Source of the DNA: Saprospirales bacterium
GTDB taxonomy: Bacteria > Bacteroidota > Bacteroidia > Chitinophagales > Saprospiraceae
NCBI GenBank assembly: GCA_007695035.1
Contig: REEO01000019.1
Span: forward strand, 1 to 43,057
Reading direction: 5' to 3'
DNA length: 43,057 nt
The notes below the pieces were generated by a model that did not search any database, had not been told where the DNA came from, and saw only the letters and a program-made list of their open reading frames with translations. The position numbers and the translations under genes were made by a program. Shown here one piece after another: positions 16,139-24,746 of the stretch (within the stretch, counting starts at the first letter, position 1; every line of letters starts with the position of its first letter).

Positions 16139-17182
16139 ATGAAAAAAATACGCACAGCAATTATTGGCGCCACCGGATTTACAGGGTCGGAACTTGCCAG
16201 ACTGGTGCATCTGCACCCCAACTTTGAACTCGTAGCCATCACCTCCGAATCACATAAAGGCAAGAAGTTTTCGGATGTGCATCCACAGTTTTTTGGACTT
16301 GTTGACCTGCCCCTGGTTTCCGCTTCGGAAATTGAGGATGGTCAGGTGGACCTGGTGTTTTTGGGGCTGCCCCACGGAGTCTCGATGGAATACGTCAAAG
16401 ACTGGTATCACAAGGACCTCAAGATCGTGGACCTTTCGGGTGATTACCGCTTGAGCAGTCCTGAAGTTTACGAAGAGTGGTATCCAAAAAAGCACGTGCA
16501 TCCTGAAGGATTTGAACAAGCCGTGTACGGAATGCCTGAGATTTTTTCCAATGAAATAAAAAATGCCAAACTGGTGGCCAATCCCGGATGCTACCCCACT
16601 TCAGCAATACTGGCAGTCAACCCACTTATTAAAGGTGAATGGGTAAGGCCGGAGACGCTCGTCATAGATTCTAAAAGCGGAACCACCGGTGCCGGGATAA
16701 AAGCAAAGCCGGCAACCCATTTTTCACAGGTCAATGACAATTTCAACGCCTATGGAATTGCGGGACATAGGCACACAATTGAAATAGAAGAGATTTTGGG
16801 AATAGCTGCAGGTCACAGGATTATCCTGCAATTCACCCCTCATTTGCTTCCGGTTGACCGGGGTATTCTTACTACGACCTACGCATCTCGCCGCTCCAAC
16901 AAATTGACCAATCGGGAAGCCCTGAGGGAATATTTTGATGAATTTTACGCCGACAAACCATTTGTCAGAGTAAGAAATACACCGCCCTCAATCAAGGAGG
17001 TAAGGGCCACCAACTTTTGCGACCTCTACCCTACTTTTGACCCAAGGACAGGAAATATTATTGTCATTTCTGTCATTGACAATTTGATGAAAGGCGCTGC
17101 CGGCCAGGCGATTCATAATGCCAATTTGATGTTTGACCTCGACGAGCAAACCGGATTGGATTTAGTACCTATAAAACCATGA
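16139..17182 (+). CDS. argC: N-acetyl-gamma-glutamyl-phosphate reductase
   Basis: NADPH-dependent reduction of acetylglutamyl phosphate. The 347 residues begin with the Rossmann motif IIGATGFTGSELARL (8-22) and carry the catalytic Cys in NPGCYPTS (C151), KSGTTGAG and the HRHTIEIEE His-containing stretch. A 188-bp gap separates it from argD and holds only a 6-bp inverted repeat (16089-16094 with 16107-16112); no exact -7 element is seen there, so a continuous operon is likely. It overlaps argJ by 4 bp. Confidence 0.94.
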   Translation: MKKIRTAIIGATGFTGSELARLVHLHPNFELVAITSESHKGKKFSDVHPQFFGLVDLPLVSASEIEDGQVDLVFLGLPHGVSMEYVKDWYHKDLKIVDLSGDYRLSSPEVYEEWYPKKHVHPEGFEQAVYGMPEIFSNEIKNAKLVANPGCYPTSAILAVNPLIKGEWVRPETLVIDSKSGTTGAGIKAKPATHFSQVNDNFNAYGIAGHRHTIEIEEILGIAAGHRIILQFTPHLLPVDRGILTTTYASRRSNKLTNREALREYFDEFYADKPFVRVRNTPPSIKEVRATNFCDLYPTFDPRTGNIIVISVIDNLMKGAAGQAIHNANLMFDLDEQTGLDLVPIKP

Positions 17183-18402
17183 GTTCTATGATGAATAAAA
17201 ACATCACCGATGTAAAGGGTTTTACCTGCTGGGGTGCCCATAGCGGCGTCAAATCAATGAGAAGAGATCTTGCGATTATCTATTCCGAGGTCCCTTGTGC
17301 GGCGGCAGCTACCTATACCAAAAACAAGGTGATAGCCGAGCCACTTAAGCTGACAAAGAAACACCTTCGCGATAAGAAAGCACAGGTGATTCTCTGTAAT
17401 GCGGGCAATGCCAATGCCTGTACAGGCCAACAGGGAAAGCTCGGTGCCATTGCCATGGCGCGAACTGCTGCAAAGTTGCTCGGTCTAAAAAAGGAAGATG
17501 TGATTGTTGCCAGTACCGGCCTGATCGGTGAGCCATTTCCGACTGATGACATTGTGAACGGGATTAAGGAGAACATTCCAAAACTGACCAGGCGACGCGA
17601 AGCAGGATCTTTTGCCGCCAATGCCATTCTGACTACGGACACATTTGCCAAGGAGGGTTTTGTGGAAATGATGTTGGATGGTGTGGAAGCCAATATGGCG
17701 GGAATTGCCAAGGGGTCGGGAATGATTCATCCCAATATGGCGACCATGCTCGCTTTCATAGTCTCAGATGTCGATATTGACGCGGACCTGCTACAAGAAA
17801 CGGTGCGCGAGTGCGTTGACCAATCCTTCAATATGATAACTGTCGATGGAGATACTTCCACCAATGACATGGTGGCAGTTATGTGTAATGGCATGGCAGG
17901 CAATCCAAAAATTAGATCCAGAGACCAAGCCTCTTATTTTCTCTTCCGAAGTAAACTGCTGGAATTGATGATGCACCTGGCGAAATTAATTGTATCTGAT
18001 GGGGAAGGCTCCTCAAAATTCATAGAATACACCGTAAAAAATGCCAGAGACCTCTCAACAGCTAAAAAGTTGGTTCGTGCAATCTCTAGCTCGGTGCTGG
18101 TAAAAACCGCCATGTTCGGTCGAGATCCAAACTGGGGACGAATAATTTGCGCATCGGGAAATGCTGGTGTCCATTTCAATTATAAAAAGGCCGATCTGTT
18201 TATGGGTGATACGGAACACCTGGTGCAGGTTCTTGAAAAGGGAAAACCGGTGGAATACGATAAAAACTTTGTCAAAAAGCTACTCCGAGAGGCGCATATC
18301 CGCGTGGTTATGGATGTGAATTCCGGCAATGCGGACATTACAGGCTTTGGTAGTGACCTTAGTACAGATTACGTGCTTTTCAATTCGGTTTACACTACCT
18401 GA
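17179..18402 (+). CDS. argJ: Glutamate N-acetyltransferase (ArgJ), possibly bifunctional
   Basis: Transfers acetyl from acetylornithine to glutamate, closing the acetyl cycle; bifunctional members also use acetyl-CoA. The 407-residue precursor is self-cleaved in the family just before the Thr of KGSGMIHPNMATM (178-190), making T189 the predicted new N-terminus and nucleophile. CNAGNANACTG at 73-83 and DPNWGRI near 314-320 are further hallmarks. The tail ends with a short FNSVYTT. No separate argA is in the window, consistent with a recycling pathway. Its 3' end overlaps the convergent ribB-like gene by 13 bp. Confidence 0.93.
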   Translation: MSSMMNKNITDVKGFTCWGAHSGVKSMRRDLAIIYSEVPCAAAATYTKNKVIAEPLKLTKKHLRDKKAQVILCNAGNANACTGQQGKLGAIAMARTAAKLLGLKKEDVIVASTGLIGEPFPTDDIVNGIKENIPKLTRRREAGSFAANAILTTDTFAKEGFVEMMLDGVEANMAGIAKGSGMIHPNMATMLAFIVSDVDIDADLLQETVRECVDQSFNMITVDGDTSTNDMVAVMCNGMAGNPKIRSRDQASYFLFRSKLLELMMHLAKLIVSDGEGSSKFIEYTVKNARDLSTAKKLVRAISSSVLVKTAMFGRDPNWGRIICASGNAGVHFNYKKADLFMGDTEHLVQVLEKGKPVEYDKNFVKKLLREAHIRVVMDVNSGNADITGFGSDLSTDYVLFNSVYTT

Positions 18403-19559
18403 TCTGAATTCTGTCTATGCGGAATTGGTTTGTTTTCAACGATCTCCAGACCGTAACCCAGCAATCCAACCCTGCGTTTAGCGGCATTGGTAAGTACGAT
18501 CATCTTACTCACATTCAAACTCCTTAGAATTTGAGCGCCTACTCCAAAGTCCCTCTGTTCGGTCTTAGGTGATGAAACACCGCTCACTACATTGGTGTAG
18601 TGCTTTAATGCCTGTAGAAAAGTATCCCCTTCGTCGTGCTGTCGCATCAAAAGCATCACTCCACTGCCCTCTTTTGCAATTATAGCTGCCGCCTGATCCA
18701 GCTCTACTATGGAATCATCGCGTAAAGGTCCAAGTATGTCCCGCATATGGGATGAGGAATGGACTCTGACATGCACGGCTTCCTCTTCTTTCCAATCCCC
18801 CATTGTAAGCGCAATATGAATATCATCAGTGGTGATCTGACGAAAAGCATGAAGCGTAAAATCGCCGTATTTCGTTGGGAAGTCCCCTTCAAACTCTTTC
18901 TTTATAAGGGTTTCATTTTGAAGCCGATAGGCAATAAGATCCTTAATAGTTATCACCTTCAAGTCGTGTTTTCCAGCAAGTTCGACCAATTGGGGTAACC
19001 TTGCCATGCTGCCATCCTCGTTGAGAATTTCAACCAGCACCCCGGCCGGGGCAAATCCTGCCAATCTCGCCAGGTCAATAGCTGCTTCCGTGTGCCCGGT
19101 TCTCCTCAAAACACCCCCGCTTTTAGCTTTTAGGGGAAATATATGACCGGGGCGGGCAAAATCTTCAGCTTTGGATTCAGGATCAACCAGGGCTCTGATG
19201 CACATAGCACGATCGTAGGCCGATATTCCAGTGGTACAGCCTTTGCCGATTAAATCTATAGATACAGTAAAAGCCGTTTCGTGGAGAGCGGTATTTTCGG
19301 GAACCATCATATTGAGTTTGAGTTCCCTGGCGCGTTTTTCCTCAATTGGTGCGCAAATCAATCCGCGACCGTGGGTGGCCATGAAATTGACAATTTCCGG
19401 AGTGATACACTCTGCAGCGCAGACAAAATCACCTTCGTTTTCTCTGTCCTCATCGTCCACGACAATAATCACCTTACCATTTTTTATGTCTTCGAGGGCC
19501 TCTTCTATGGTATTGATTTTGAAGGTCTCGTCCCCTCTTGTTTCTATTGGTTGTTGCAT
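18390..19559 (-). CDS. ribB: 3,4-dihydroxy-2-butanone-4-phosphate synthase fused to a degenerate GTP cyclohydrolase II domain
   Basis: The N-terminal domain (about 14-213) is an intact RibB: DDEDRENEGDF (35-45), HGRGLICAP (63-71), the CTTGISAYDR loop (108-117) and RTGHTEAA (153-160). It forms the four-carbon unit of riboflavin. The C-terminal domain (about 220-385) has the overall GTP cyclohydrolase II shape, with DFGVGAQILRSL at 337-348 and GLLGYGLEIVE at 365-375. However it lacks all three zinc cysteines (the GSLRCDCGEQ region reads LGPLRDDSIVE) and the RQEGRGIG motif reads RQHDEGDT; there is no Cys after residue 120. It is therefore probably not a cyclohydrolase, comparable to hybrid RibBX-type proteins. 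It sits 5 bp behind a glycosyltransferase gene. Confidence 0.88.
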   Translation of the reverse strand: MQQPIETRGDETFKINTIEEALEDIKNGKVIIVVDDEDRENEGDFVCAAECITPEIVNFMATHGRGLICAPIEEKRARELKLNMMVPENTALHETAFTVSIDLIGKGCTTGISAYDRAMCIRALVDPESKAEDFARPGHIFPLKAKSGGVLRRTGHTEAAIDLARLAGFAPAGVLVEILNEDGSMARLPQLVELAGKHDLKVITIKDLIAYRLQNETLIKKEFEGDFPTKYGDFTLHAFRQITTDDIHIALTMGDWKEEEAVHVRVHSSSHMRDILGPLRDDSIVELDQAAAIIAKEGSGVMLLMRQHDEGDTFLQALKHYTNVVSGVSSPKTEQRDFGVGAQILRSLNVSKMIVLTNAAKRRVGLLGYGLEIVENKPIPHRQNSDQVV

Positions 19560-19564
19560 ACTGC

Positions 19565-20776
19565 TTATATCCGTTTATCTGATTTTAACGCCTGGACATC
19601 ACTGCCCGTCGTATTACTAATTATCCCGTCGAGCTTTTTTGAAAAAGCACCCCAATTGTACTTATTTCTCACCAATTCAATGCCATTTTGGGCCAAATTG
19701 TTGGCGAGTTTTTCTGAACTCAATACATCAGTGATCCGCTTTTTAAATTCATTCAGACTCCCGGCTGTTAAAAGGTCATTGCCCGGCTTTCCGTCAATGG
19801 AGCCCGCAACTACGGAAGATGCAATGCAGGGGATTCCGCAGGCCATCGCTTCGAGTATTTTATTTTGAAGGCCCGAACCAGAGAAAATGGGGGCAATATT
19901 TATACGGGAGCTCCAATAGGCATCCCTGATATCGTCCATCCATCCGGAAACAGTAATACCGTGGGTACCGTCAAGTGCCAGTACCCTTTTATCGGGTCTT
20001 GCTCCGGCAATTAACACAGTGATTCCGGGGTGGCGCTTACGAAGCTCTGGCATCATCTGACCGATCAACAATGCGGCTTTGATATTGGGGTCGTAACCCA
20101 TATTCCCGCAAAAAACGAGATCGTACTTTTTCTCCCTGCCTGGATTGGGATGAAAGAATTCCTGATCCACACCATTTTTCAGTATTTCGATCTTCTCCCT
20201 GGACAGCACGCTCAGGTGGTCCCTATCCTGTGTTGAGATAATGGTGTGACTGTCAAAATCCTTGTAAACCTTATTCTCGTAGTTTTTTAAGAGGCTTGCC
20301 TCAAAGTTCATCAAGGGTTTGAGCCAAAATGGGGAGAAGGATGCACGCCTTTCAAATCCAAGACTAAATGCATCCATATAATCCAGCGCCTTGGGAAAAG
20401 GCAAGGACCGAACGTAAGGAGCCATCCTAATCAATTGACAGTATATAATATCCGGGTCGATTTCAAAAATCGTTTGTCTGATTTTATTGGCCAAAAAAGC
20501 AGAGTAGAAATACTTTACCGTGAAGGGAAGTCCACTCAATATTGCCATGGGCAATCCGGCAAGTCTGCGAGGCTTGGAGAACTTAAAATAATGCCTGCTG
20601 CTGCAATACTTCGCCAACTCCGTATCCGCTTCATTCAGCCCTTCGTCTTTATCATAAAGTGCTATCAAGTGGAGTTCATTTGAATCAGCCAGACCCCTTA
20701 TCTGATGATAAAGCCTTAACTTGTCGCCTTTCTCCAGGGGATATGGAATTCTCGAACTGACAATCGCAAGCCGCAA
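19565..20776 (-). CDS. Glycosyltransferase family 4-type (GT-B)
   Basis: 403 residues, soluble GT-B fold. The N-terminal opening SSRIPYPLEKGDKLRLYHQI (7-26) resembles the sugar-transferase group found with exopolysaccharide systems (TIGR03087-like). The C-terminal nucleotide-sugar-binding half has DLVFCGNMGYDPN, VLIAGARPDKRV and the acidic GSGLQNKILEAMACGIPCIAS stretch, where E acts in donor binding in GT4 enzymes. No membrane segment. It lies 49 bp behind another glycosyltransferase and 5 bp ahead of the ribB-like gene. Donor and acceptor sugars are unknown. Confidence 0.85.
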   Translation of the reverse strand: MRLAIVSSRIPYPLEKGDKLRLYHQIRGLADSNELHLIALYDKDEGLNEADTELAKYCSSRHYFKFSKPRRLAGLPMAILSGLPFTVKYFYSAFLANKIRQTIFEIDPDIIYCQLIRMAPYVRSLPFPKALDYMDAFSLGFERRASFSPFWLKPLMNFEASLLKNYENKVYKDFDSHTIISTQDRDHLSVLSREKIEILKNGVDQEFFHPNPGREKKYDLVFCGNMGYDPNIKAALLIGQMMPELRKRHPGITVLIAGARPDKRVLALDGTHGITVSGWMDDIRDAYWSSRINIAPIFSGSGLQNKILEAMACGIPCIASSVVAGSIDGKPGNDLLTAGSLNEFKKRITDVLSSEKLANNLAQNGIELVRNKYNWGAFSKKLDGIISNTTGSDVQALKSDKRI

Positions 20777-20825
20777 AGTAGAACTGTTCTTTGATGTGGT
20801 TTAAAGCATGATTCACCAACCGGTT

Positions 20826-22043
20826 TTATATAAATCCGTGTTCCTTCATGTAATCCTTGTAAGAGTGAATGAGGTCTTTGGCCAACTCGTAATTGTTAAA
20901 ATGTTCGGATACAAACCTTTGGGCATTTTTGGATATTTCCAGCATCTTGTTGCGGTCATTCAAACAGAGTCGGAAACACTCTAAAAACTCCTCCGGTGTA
21001 TCGGCTACCAACACTTCATTGCCGTGGGTGGCGTCAATGCCCTCCAATCCCATCCTGGTGGTAATTACCACCTTACCCAGAGCCATTCCCTCCAGTATTT
21101 TGGCACGCATTCCACTGCCGGAAAGCAATGGTACAATCATCATCGGATGCTGGTTGATGTACTCTCTCGCATCTTTTACTTCTCCGTGAATAAGCACTTT
21201 GGATTTGCTCCATCGGTAAAGATCGGGGGGTGTGTTTCTTCCCGCAATATGCAGTTCCAAACCGGGAAATTTATTGTGGACGCCGGGCCAAACTTCATTG
21301 AGAAACCAATTGATACCCTCGTAGTTGGGTATCCAGTCCAGGCTTCCGATAAAGCTCACACTGGGCGCCTTTTCAAAGGAGCTCATATCCGGCTTGTAGT
21401 CATTGAAGTCGATGCCGATGGGAATTGTTCTGGCGCCATTGATATACCCTAAATTCCTAAACTTCTTTAGGTCTCGCTGGGAGATGGGAACTAGAAAGTC
21501 GTAGTCATTCAGTACGCCGAGCTCAAATTTCCGTAGTTTTTTGGACAGGTACTTGATGTACCATTTTTTTGGCAAAAACCTGGTGTTACTGGTTATCCTG
21601 TCCCATATTTCGTGTTCGATATTGTGCGATCTCATCACAAGCAATGCATCGGAATTCTCACGAATAATCTCCATGTAGGGAGCCAGGTAAAGCGTTTCCA
21701 ATTGCACTATGTCGAAATCCTCTGATTTGAGGAGTTTTCGTAATTTATCACTGAAGGCATCTGAGCGAAAGCGGCTGACGTGATAGGAATCCTGGGTAAA
21801 TAAATTTTTCAGTGCCTCTACGGGCTTTATTGCGTTGTCTATATCAACAGTATGTATGGCTTTGTAGTGTCCTGAGATATCGCGAACATTTTCCAGGTCA
21901 ATGTAGTGCTTAGAGGTGTTCATAGCAAGCAAAGTGACTTCACATCCAAGGTCATTCAATGCTCGGCTAAGATAGGTCACAGCTATGGACTCTCCGTCCT
22001 TGAGGGGGAGAGGGAATTTTTTACATAGTTGAAGTATCTTCAT
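20826..22043 (-). CDS. Glycosyltransferase family 4-type (GT-B)
   Basis: 405 residues with an N-terminal LCKKFPLPLKDGESIAVTYL pattern typical of GT4 acceptor domains, and a C-terminal donor domain: VSFIGSLDWIPNYEGINWFL, LHIAGR, and MIVPLLSGSGMRAKILEGMA with the conserved Glu. No transmembrane helix. First gene of the run with the second glycosyltransferase and ribB-like gene; a perfect -7 element lies 27 bp upstream (22070). Probably builds an envelope glycan; no wzx or wzy genes are nearby to define the pathway. Confidence 0.85.
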   Translation of the reverse strand: MKILQLCKKFPLPLKDGESIAVTYLSRALNDLGCEVTLLAMNTSKHYIDLENVRDISGHYKAIHTVDIDNAIKPVEALKNLFTQDSYHVSRFRSDAFSDKLRKLLKSEDFDIVQLETLYLAPYMEIIRENSDALLVMRSHNIEHEIWDRITSNTRFLPKKWYIKYLSKKLRKFELGVLNDYDFLVPISQRDLKKFRNLGYINGARTIPIGIDFNDYKPDMSSFEKAPSVSFIGSLDWIPNYEGINWFLNEVWPGVHNKFPGLELHIAGRNTPPDLYRWSKSKVLIHGEVKDAREYINQHPMMIVPLLSGSGMRAKILEGMALGKVVITTRMGLEGIDATHGNEVLVADTPEEFLECFRLCLNDRNKMLEISKNAQRFVSEHFNNYELAKDLIHSYKDYMKEHGFI

Positions 22044-22069
22044 ACCGGGTTTTTATGGATATAGTTGCG

Positions 22070-22077
22070 CAAATATA
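22070..22077 (-). promoter_or_regulatory. Bacteroidota -7 element for the glycosyltransferase-ribB run
   Basis: TATATTTG on the minus strand, exact match, 27 bp ahead of the start at 22043. Confidence 0.55.
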
Positions 22078-22115
22078 CTTTATCTATACAATTATTTCAG
22101 GCAATTTGGGCAAAA

Positions 22116-22159
22116 GCTGTCTTTTGTCCGGGAATCAATCAATGAAACCGGACATCAGC
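22116..22159. repeat. Two-step inverted repeat in the lolD upstream region
   Basis: TGTCCGG (22125-22131) pairs perfectly with CCGGACA (22148-22154) around a 16-nt loop, and GCTG (22116-22119) can pair with CAGC (22156-22159) outside an asymmetric internal loop. It is the only GC-rich structure in this region. Operator or small-RNA element are both possible. Confidence 0.4.
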
Positions 22160-22189
22160 AACTCACAATCTTCAATGACAGTTTTGCTC

Positions 22190-22212
22190 AAAAGGTTTGT
22201 GGCAAACTTTTT
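22190..22212 (+). terminator. Terminator-like hairpin with no gene ahead of it
   Basis: AAAAGGTTTG (22190-22199) pairs with CAAACTTTTT (22203-22212) around a 3-nt loop, with one G-U wobble that works only in plus-strand RNA. The 3' arm ends in five T. There is no annotated plus-strand gene upstream of it, so it may end a small RNA or be a leader structure of lolD 250 nt downstream. Confidence 0.4.
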
Positions 22213-22460
22213 AGTTAAGCTTTGGAAGTCTCAATGGTAAAAGTACCAAATTTTAAACTGGCAACTGTTAAATATATTTTAATAATTATCCAATTAGGAT
22301 ATTACTCCTCTGACATTCCGTTGACTACGGGACTTGAGAAAAAATTTATTCCACACTATTAGACCGGAGTTTCCATTCAGTGGTTGGAAATTTCGTCATA
22401 ATTATTGGCTTTACCACATACTCTGTTGCCGGGTATGAAGAAATTTAAGTACTTTGTGGC

Positions 22461-23117
22461 ATGGTTGAATTAAAAGACATCAAAAAAAGCTACGGTAAGC
22501 TCGAAGTACTCAAAGGAGTCAATCTCTCCATTGAGAAAGCAAAGCTGGTCGGTATTTTAGGAAAGTCGGGCACGGGTAAATCCACATTGCTTCACATACT
22601 GGGCTCACTGGACAAACCCGATAGCGGCACCCTGAAAATTGGAGACCACGATCCGTTAAATATGAGCCAGGCTGAACTCGCCCGATTCAGAAATGAGAAC
22701 ATCGGATTTGTATTCCAGTTCCACCACCTGCTCTCTGAGTTCACTTCTCTGGAAAACGTTATGATTCCTGCACTTCTCAAAAAGGAGGATCAAAACAAGG
22801 CCAAAAAGAAGGCCGAAGAACTGCTCGGATACCTCGGCCTTGCAGACCGCATAACCCATAAACCCGAACAACTTTCAGGGGGAGAACAACAGCGGGTTGC
22901 AGTTGCCAGGGCACTAATTAACGAACCCCTGTTGGTACTGGCCGATGAGCCAACCGGCAATCTGGACACAGCAACCTCCTCTGAGTTGCACAAATTAATT
23001 ACCCGGCTGCGGACGGACATGAATATCACCTTTGTTATTGTGACTCACAACAAAGAATTAGCCGGGCTTTGCGACAGCAGGTACTTTATGGAAGATGGAC
23101 TTTTGGTCTCCGAATAA
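22461..23117 (+). CDS. lolD: ABC transporter ATP-binding protein, LolD type
   Basis: Predicted ATPase of a lipoprotein-release or MacB-like ABC system at the inner membrane. The 218 residues show Walker [10 protein letters not shown] (34-42), Q-loop [18 protein letters not shown] (about 82-99, the LolD/MacB-style stretch), signature [15 protein letters not shown], Walker [14 protein letters not shown] and the switch His in VTHN. LolD partners LolC/LolE are not encoded nearby, which is common in this phylum. The FtsE and MacB ATPases share these motifs, so the exact partner is inferred. Confidence 0.82.
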   Translation: MVELKDIKKSYGKLEVLKGVNLSIEKAKLVGILGKSGTGKSTLLHILGSLDKPDSGTLKIGDHDPLNMSQAELARFRNENIGFVFQFHHLLSEFTSLENVMIPALLKKEDQNKAKKKAEELLGYLGLADRITHKPEQLSGGEQQRVAVARALINEPLLVLADEPTGNLDTATSSELHKLITRLRTDMNITFVIVTHNKELAGLCDSRYFMEDGLLVSE

Positions 23118-23156
23118 GGTCGTCGGCACAGTTGAAAGTAGCAAGCCTGAGACTCG

Positions 23157-24578
23157 TCATTCAGGGATATCCAGTTCTCTCAAAGGTTTTTTGTATATCT
23201 CAGGCAGCTCAGTGCCCTGGAGGTCTTCTTCAGAAATAGCGTGGGGCCAATGTACTTCAGGACTACTGAGACTTGTCAGGGCTGGTATCCAGCTCTTGAC
23301 AAATTCTCCATCGGGATCGTATCGCTTAGCCTGGGAGAGAATTTTAAAATAGCGATTGTCTCTCGGGTCCGTACCCACACCGGCCAGGTAATTCCAGTTG
23401 CCGTAGTTTGAACAGGGATCGTAATCGACTAGCAAACTCTCAAAATACTGCGCGCCCCAAAGCCAATTCAGTTTCAAATCATTGACAAGAAAGGAGGCCA
23501 CATTTTGCCTGCCCCGGTTGCTCATAAATCCCGTTTGGTTGATTTCTATCATATTGGCATCGACAAAAGGGACACCGGTACGTCCGGATTTCCATTTATC
23601 AAACAACTCCCTGTCCTCAACCATTGCAGGCTTCTGGCCGGAAATGCCACCGGGCATAAAAATCTTATCACCGTACTTTTTAGCAATAAACCGAAAGTAG
23701 TCCCTCCACATCAACTCGAATCCGAGCCAATAGGTAGAATCGTTTTTCTCACGCTCCTCCTCGTATTTTTTTAACTCGCTAAAAACGTATTTGGGGGAAA
23801 CACAACCGGCTGATAGATATGCTGAAAGCCTGGAAGAATAATCCAGGCCCAGGAGTTGGTTGCGGGTTTCCTTGTATGTGCTCACTAGATCAGATTCCCA
23901 GATGTAGTGGTTTACCCTTTCAATGCCTTCCGACTCACCGCCTTTTAGAGGGAAGCCGACTTTTTCCTCAACTTCACTCCACCTGTATCCCAGGTCTTCA
24001 AAATTTGGCATTTCCGTGGGGTCCAGTTTATTGCCGGTTTGGATAGTTTCTGGTGAAGGCAATGGGTCTCGGACTTCGACAAATCGCTCAACTTCTTTGC
24101 GGAATTGTGAAAATGTGTCGGGGGTATGGGGGACAGGGAAAGGCAGGTCAGCCGTGTAATAGAGCATTTTGCCGCGGTAGTATCGTATCTCCCTGCCAAT
24201 GGTCCAAAGGTTTTGCTCCAGTTCATCCTGCACGGCAACTTCTTCTGAAGTGCGCTCCCTGTTGCAAAACACCCAACTCGAAGCTGATTTTCTCACCAGA
24301 TCAAATACAATTTCCTCCGGTTTTCCGACGTAAACGAAAAGGTCTGCCCCCCTTTTGCGAAGATTTTCCTTGAGATCAATGACTGATTCATACAGAAATT
24401 TAGATCTGAAAACGCCCATTTTTCGAAAGCCAAGCGGGGTCTCACCATGAATTATCCGCTCGTCAAAAACATATACAGGATAAAGATCATCTACTTGCTG
24501 GATTGCATCTAGAAGAGCTTCATTGTCATGTAATCTTAGATCATTTCGAAACCAAAGTATTCCCGTCTTATTCTCCAT
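23157..24578 (-). CDS. Cryptochrome/photolyase, DASH family
   Basis: Flavoprotein binding FAD and an antenna cofactor; DASH members repair cyclobutane pyrimidine dimers, mainly in single-stranded DNA. Start at MENKTGILWFRNDLRLHDN; the open frame runs 25 codons further upstream but those residues are not photolyase-like. The N-terminal antenna domain (2-130) is followed by the DASH-type segment YYTADLPFPVPHTPDTFSQF and the FAD domain with SRLSAYLSAGCVSPKYVF, LMWRDYFRFIAKKYGDKIF, GRQNVASFLVNDLKLNWLWGA and DYDPCSNYGNWNYLAGVGTDPR. At 473 residues it is normal length. Convergent with lolD, 39 bp apart. Confidence 0.9.
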   Translation of the reverse strand: MENKTGILWFRNDLRLHDNEALLDAIQQVDDLYPVYVFDERIIHGETPLGFRKMGVFRSKFLYESVIDLKENLRKRGADLFVYVGKPEEIVFDLVRKSASSWVFCNRERTSEEVAVQDELEQNLWTIGREIRYYRGKMLYYTADLPFPVPHTPDTFSQFRKEVERFVEVRDPLPSPETIQTGNKLDPTEMPNFEDLGYRWSEVEEKVGFPLKGGESEGIERVNHYIWESDLVSTYKETRNQLLGLDYSSRLSAYLSAGCVSPKYVFSELKKYEEEREKNDSTYWLGFELMWRDYFRFIAKKYGDKIFMPGGISGQKPAMVEDRELFDKWKSGRTGVPFVDANMIEINQTGFMSNRGRQNVASFLVNDLKLNWLWGAQYFESLLVDYDPCSNYGNWNYLAGVGTDPRDNRYFKILSQAKRYDPDGEFVKSWIPALTSLSSPEVHWPHAISEEDLQGTELPEIYKKPLRELDIPE

Positions 24579-24746
24579 AGTCAAAGGCAACTCTCTCTGA
24601 AAAATTTCTTTCCCACTTCTCAACCAAAAATCAATGCCTGCATACCACAGCAAATGATTGATTTAGATCAAGTTCGTAAGTTTGAAACAAAGACCCTGGA
24701 GCAAGGTTCTTTGAAATGCCTCATTTGGAAAGTACAATGAACAGCA

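Larger units (their letters stand above)
22044..22460. other. 417-bp divergent intergenic region between glycosyltransferase and lolD
   Basis: Apart from the minus-strand promoter (22070-22077), this region holds two inverted repeats (22116-22159 and 22190-22212). The second resembles an intrinsic terminator on the plus strand although no annotated plus-strand gene precedes it. A 61-codon open frame at 22055-22240 starts across the promoter and has no recognisable features. The rest (about 22213-22460) is AT-rich and shows nothing I can name; no exact TAnnTTTG element was found for lolD. Confidence 0.5.

Noticed and set aside
18390-19559. Bifunctional RibBA annotation
   Set aside because: The second domain lacks the zinc cysteines and the RGIG motif, so cyclohydrolase activity is not supported.
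22055-22240. 61-codon open frame in the lolD upstream region
   Set aside because: It starts across the opposing promoter, spans the GC-rich inverted repeat and terminator-like hairpin, and shows no protein-like features.
24579-24653. 25-residue N-terminal extension of the photolyase
   Set aside because: Photolyases begin directly with the xxLxWFRxDLRLxD strand; the extra residues look non-conserved.
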